Assembly: GCA_002411015.1 (NCBI GenBank)
Contig: DHPY01000031.1
Coordinates: forward strand, 1-35,009
Reading direction: 5' to 3'
Origin: Armatimonadetes bacterium UBA5352
GTDB lineage: Bacteria; Armatimonadota; Zipacnadia; Zipacnadales; UBA5352
DNA length: 35,009 nt
This document shows positions 32,878 to 35,009 of this stretch, one piece after another. Under the pieces are notes generated by a model. That model worked only from the letters and a program-made list of their open reading frames with translations. It did not search any database and had not been told where the DNA came from. Position 1 is the first letter of the stretch; each line of letters opens with the position of its first letter. A program made the position numbers and the translations under genes.

Positions 32878-33836
32878 TCCACCCCGAGCGCGGCCAATTG
32901 CTCCCGGATCGCCTCTTTGCCGAGGAAGCCGACGTGCATAAAGACCTCACGCCCTTCCGCATCGTAGATGTACTGCACCGGGATCGAGCGGATCCCGTAG
33001 CGCGCCGCCAGATGTTGCTCCTCGCCCACCTGTATGAGCACCACGTTCACCCTGTCGCGCAGCTCCGTCTTGAGTTCCTCGATGATCGGCGCCATCATGT
33101 CGCAGGCCTGGCAGCCCTCGGAGCCGAAATCCACGAAGGTGGGCTTGCCCGATCGGCGGGCCTGATCGAGGACGTTGTCAAAAGCCTTCGGCGCCACCTC
33201 GGCAAGGAAATCGGCGCTGACAAGCACCTCCTGGCGCTCGCCGAGCCAGCTGATATGTGCATCCAGGGCTTCGCCCTGCTTCTCCCGCAGGACGACGGGG
33301 CGCAACTGCTCCTTCAGATCCTCGAAGGAGGCCCCGTCGATCATCTCACGATTGGTGTCGTAGAAGGCTCGTAGATCCTCATCGGTCACGATGACGGCCT
33401 CCACGATCGACTGAAGGTGCGCGTCGATAGAGGCGCCACCCACGTCCTGGTCGCTCTCCTCCGCCCACTGCTTCGCTTCACGCTCGAGCAGGGGCTCCAC
33501 CGCGAGTTGCTCTGCGATCACAAATGCCTCCGCCTCGAAGCCTGTCTTCGCCTCAGGCGTAGTGGCGCGCTCCTCAATGAATGCGTCCACCTGATCGCGC
33601 GTGACCGTCAGGTCTCCGGACTGCAGGGCAGTTCCTTCAGGCAGGTCGCCGACCACAGCGTGTGCCAGCGGCCCGCTGCTCAGGCCCATGTAGAGCTCCT
33701 CCACCGTCTTCGGCTGCGTCGTGGCCGCAGCAGTTGCGTCGGCGCGGCTTTCTGTGGCGCGGCAGCCGCCAGTCAGCGAGGTGAGGGCGGCAGCGAACAG
33801 AATCGCTGTGGACAATCTCGAGCGCAGACTATTCAA
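32874..33836 (-). CDS. exported SurA-like helical domain fused to thioredoxin domain
   Basis: The protein has 320 residues. It has a signal peptide with a weak lipobox (LTGGC). A helical region (about 60-215; DQVDAFIEERATTPEAK, then VTDEDLRAFYDTNREM) resembles the chaperone part of SurA/peptidyl-prolyl isomerases without the isomerase domain. The thioredoxin domain has the active site Cys242-QA-Cys245 in GSEGCQACDMM and the cis-Pro segment SIPVQ. The start is TTG 33836, with AGGAG about 10 nt upstream and an 8-nt overlap with the previous gene. It is a likely partner of the CcdA-like protein. Confidence 0.85.
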   Translation of the reverse strand: MNSLRSRLSTAILFAAALTSLTGGCRATESRADATAAATTQPKTVEELYMGLSSGPLAHAVVGDLPEGTALQSGDLTVTRDQVDAFIEERATTPEAKTGFEAEAFVIAEQLAVEPLLEREAKQWAEESDQDVGGASIDAHLQSIVEAVIVTDEDLRAFYDTNREMIDGASFEDLKEQLRPVVLREKQGEALDAHISWLGERQEVLVSADFLAEVAPKAFDNVLDQARRSGKPTFVDFGSEGCQACDMMAPIIEELKTELRDRVNVVLIQVGEEQHLAARYGIRSIPVQYIYDAEGREVFMHVGFLGKEAIREQLAALGVE

Positions 33837-34278
33837 TTATGCCAAGCTCCTTCAGCTTCGCGTCTATCTCCTTCTTCGGCCAGAACCCCAGGTGCCGGAA
33901 GACCTCGTTCCCCGAGCCGTCGTAGATGATCTGCGTGGGGATCGAGCGGACTCTGTACTTCTCACCAAGCTCGGGGGTCTTCCAGATGTCAGCGAACTCG
34001 ATCTGCAGCTTCCCCGCATAGTCAGAACGTAGCTCGTCGAGCACCGGTTGCATCATCTTACAGGGGACGCAGCTATCTGCGCCGACCTCGACGAACCGTG
34101 GTAGCTGCTCTGACGGCACTGCCTCTGTGGAGGCTGTGGTCTCGCCCGAAGACGTCTCGTCGATCATGCCCGGGACCGGCACCGAGCACGTACCGGACGC
34201 TCTGTCCTTGTACGCCAGAACGGAGAGGGCGGCCACCACAACCGCCAGGATGATGAACATCTTGCGTCTATCGGCCAT
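33829..34278 (-). CDS. membrane-anchored thioredoxin
   Basis: This is a 149-residue protein. An N-terminal helix (residues 7-23) anchors it outside the cytoplasm. The thioredoxin active site is CVPC (Cys70-Cys73), and the cis-proline segment is SIPTQ. A linker rich in Ser/Thr/Glu joins anchor to domain. ATG 34278 has GAGAGGAG about 9 nt upstream. Its stop overlaps the TTG start of the next thioredoxin fusion. It probably receives electrons through the CcdA-like protein. Confidence 0.92.
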   Translation of the reverse strand: MADRRKMFIILAVVVAALSVLAYKDRASGTCSVPVPGMIDETSSGETTASTEAVPSEQLPRFVEVGADSCVPCKMMQPVLDELRSDYAGKLQIEFADIWKTPELGEKYRVRSIPTQIIYDGSGNEVFRHLGFWPKKEIDAKLKELGIIE

Positions 34279-34365
34279 GCAGTATGGCTCCTCTCAGGAA
34301 CTCGCTGTCCGATCAGTCATGCGACGGACCGGGCAGCCGGCGTCTCAGCATGCCCCTGGGGCCTG

Positions 34366-34734
34366 TCAGAAGCCGAGCATCTCCTCGGCGGCATCCTTCG
34401 CGGTCTGGATCTCGTCCTCGGCGAGTTCGAGGTTGGCCGACTTCTCGATCCCCGCCGCCGTCAGCTCCAACCACTCATGCTCGATGCCGTGGCGCTCGAG
34501 CGTCTTCTTCGCGCAGGCCACGGGGCAGCCGTCAATGACCAGCACGCGCTCCGCGCTCTTCGTGCGCTCAACCAGTGGCGCGATGTCCCCGCCCATGCCT
34601 GCCAGGCAGAACATGGCGCCCTTGTTCTCGAGCGTCAGTCTGCGCGCGACCTCGTTGCTGATCTGCCCAACGTTGGATCCCCCGGAGCACGCCAGGATCA
34701 TCGTGATCGGCCCGCCACAGTTGCAGCTTTCCAT
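34366..34734 (-). CDS. DGC-domain putative zinc-binding protein
   Basis: This is a 122-residue protein with the DGC-type pattern: ILACSGGSNVGQISNE, FCLAGMGGDI and VLVIDGCPVACAKK. Cysteines 4, 6, 16, 43, 70 and 74 could bind metal or arsenite. Relatives are often found beside arsenic and redox genes; their role is not known. ATG 34734 has AAGGGAG 10 nt upstream. It lies 5 nt after the small thioredoxin-like gene. Confidence 0.85.
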   Translation of the reverse strand: MESCNCGGPITMILACSGGSNVGQISNEVARRLTLENKGAMFCLAGMGGDIAPLVERTKSAERVLVIDGCPVACAKKTLERHGIEHEWLELTAAGIEKSANLELAEDEIQTAKDAAEEMLGF

Positions 34735-34739
34735 CGCTG

Positions 34740-34976
34740 TCAGGCTCCCTTCAGGATCGCTTCGATCTGCTCGACCGACAGGACCTTCCCCGCTGCCTTC
34801 ACTTCACCAGCGACCGCAAGGGCCGGGGTGGACATTACGCCAAACGCCACGATCTCCGCGAGCTTGTCGATCTTCTCGATCTGCGCGTCTACTCCCGCCT
34901 TCGCGATCGCTTCCTCGGCGTTCGCGGCGAGCTTCTTGCACTTCGGGCAGCCTGTGCCCAGAATCTGCACCTTCAT
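34740..34976 (-). CDS. small thioredoxin-like redox-active disulfide protein
   Basis: This is a 78-residue protein with the thioredoxin-like active site CPKC at residues 10-13 (MKVQILGTGCPKCKKL) and a STPALAV segment carrying the cis-Pro. It is of the redox-active disulfide protein 2 type often found in arsenic operons. ATG 34976 has GGAGG 8 nt upstream; the adjacent TTG 34979 is less likely. It is the first gene of the operon visible here; a regulator such as ArsR may lie beyond the right edge. Confidence 0.9.
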   Translation of the reverse strand: MKVQILGTGCPKCKKLAANAEEAIAKAGVDAQIEKIDKLAEIVAFGVMSTPALAVAGEVKAAGKVLSVEQIEAILKGA

Positions 34977-35009
34977 CAATAGAACCTCCCTGTTGAGGGG
35001 CTTCTCTAG

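Overview
The window is GC-rich bacterial DNA with short intergenic gaps. Many start and stop codons overlap, and most genes have a Shine-Dalgarno sequence. There is no rRNA, tRNA, CRISPR array, transposase or phage gene, so taxonomy can only be guessed. The mix of families (Thr-type sulfatase-like enzyme, RIFT-barrel protein, Gfo/Idh oxidoreductase, DUF3604-like metalloenzyme, very large secreted GH42-like protein) recalls environmental lineages such as Armatimonadota or Planctomycetota. That is inference only.

Layout. 1-1743: a possible partial gene at the left edge, an unassigned gap with small palindromes, and the frameshifted, 5'-deleted remnant of a DUF4011/DUF3320 helicase-nuclease (- strand). 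1772-8053 (+): a promoter, then a small membrane protein, ribD, ribE, ribBA, ribH, an HtrA protease and an alpha/beta hydrolase, almost all overlapping or within about 20 nt except for about 80 nt before the hydrolase. This is a complete-looking riboflavin operon, but the DHBP synthase half of RibBA lacks key catalytic residues. 8209-12698 (+): a membrane-anchored TPR protein, then mutM and a cysteine synthase with overlapping ends. 12798-18665: a Gfo/Idh dehydrogenase (+), a spore-photoproduct-lyase-like radical SAM protein (-), a polysaccharide-deacetylase-like protein with repeats (+) and a DUF3604-like metal-dependent protein (+). 18828-21121 (+): an ECF sigma factor, a small one-helix membrane protein (candidate anti-sigma factor) and a membrane protein with a pseudopilin-like C-terminus.

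21206-26810 (-): a 1321-residue secreted glycoside-hydrolase-like protein, an arylsulfotransferase-like beta-propeller upstream of it, and a single-domain response regulator. 27136-28086 (+): a nitrilase-family amidohydrolase, convergent with a sulfatase-like gene. 28077-30133 (-): the sulfatase-like gene, translationally coupled to a RIFT-barrel protein. 30220-34976 (-): a compact arsenic/thiol-redox operon read in the order small CPKC thioredoxin-like protein, DGC-type Cys protein, membrane-anchored thioredoxin, exported SurA-like/thioredoxin fusion, CcdA-like membrane protein, ArsM arsenite methyltransferase, ACR3 arsenite efflux pump.

The observations most worth following are the degenerate RibB domain inside an otherwise intact rib operon, the arsenic operon that carries its own apparent trans-membrane thiol relay, the sulfatase-like enzyme with Thr where formylglycine is formed, and the 12.8-18.7 kb oxidoreductase/radical SAM/deacetylase/DUF3604 cluster of unknown substrate.
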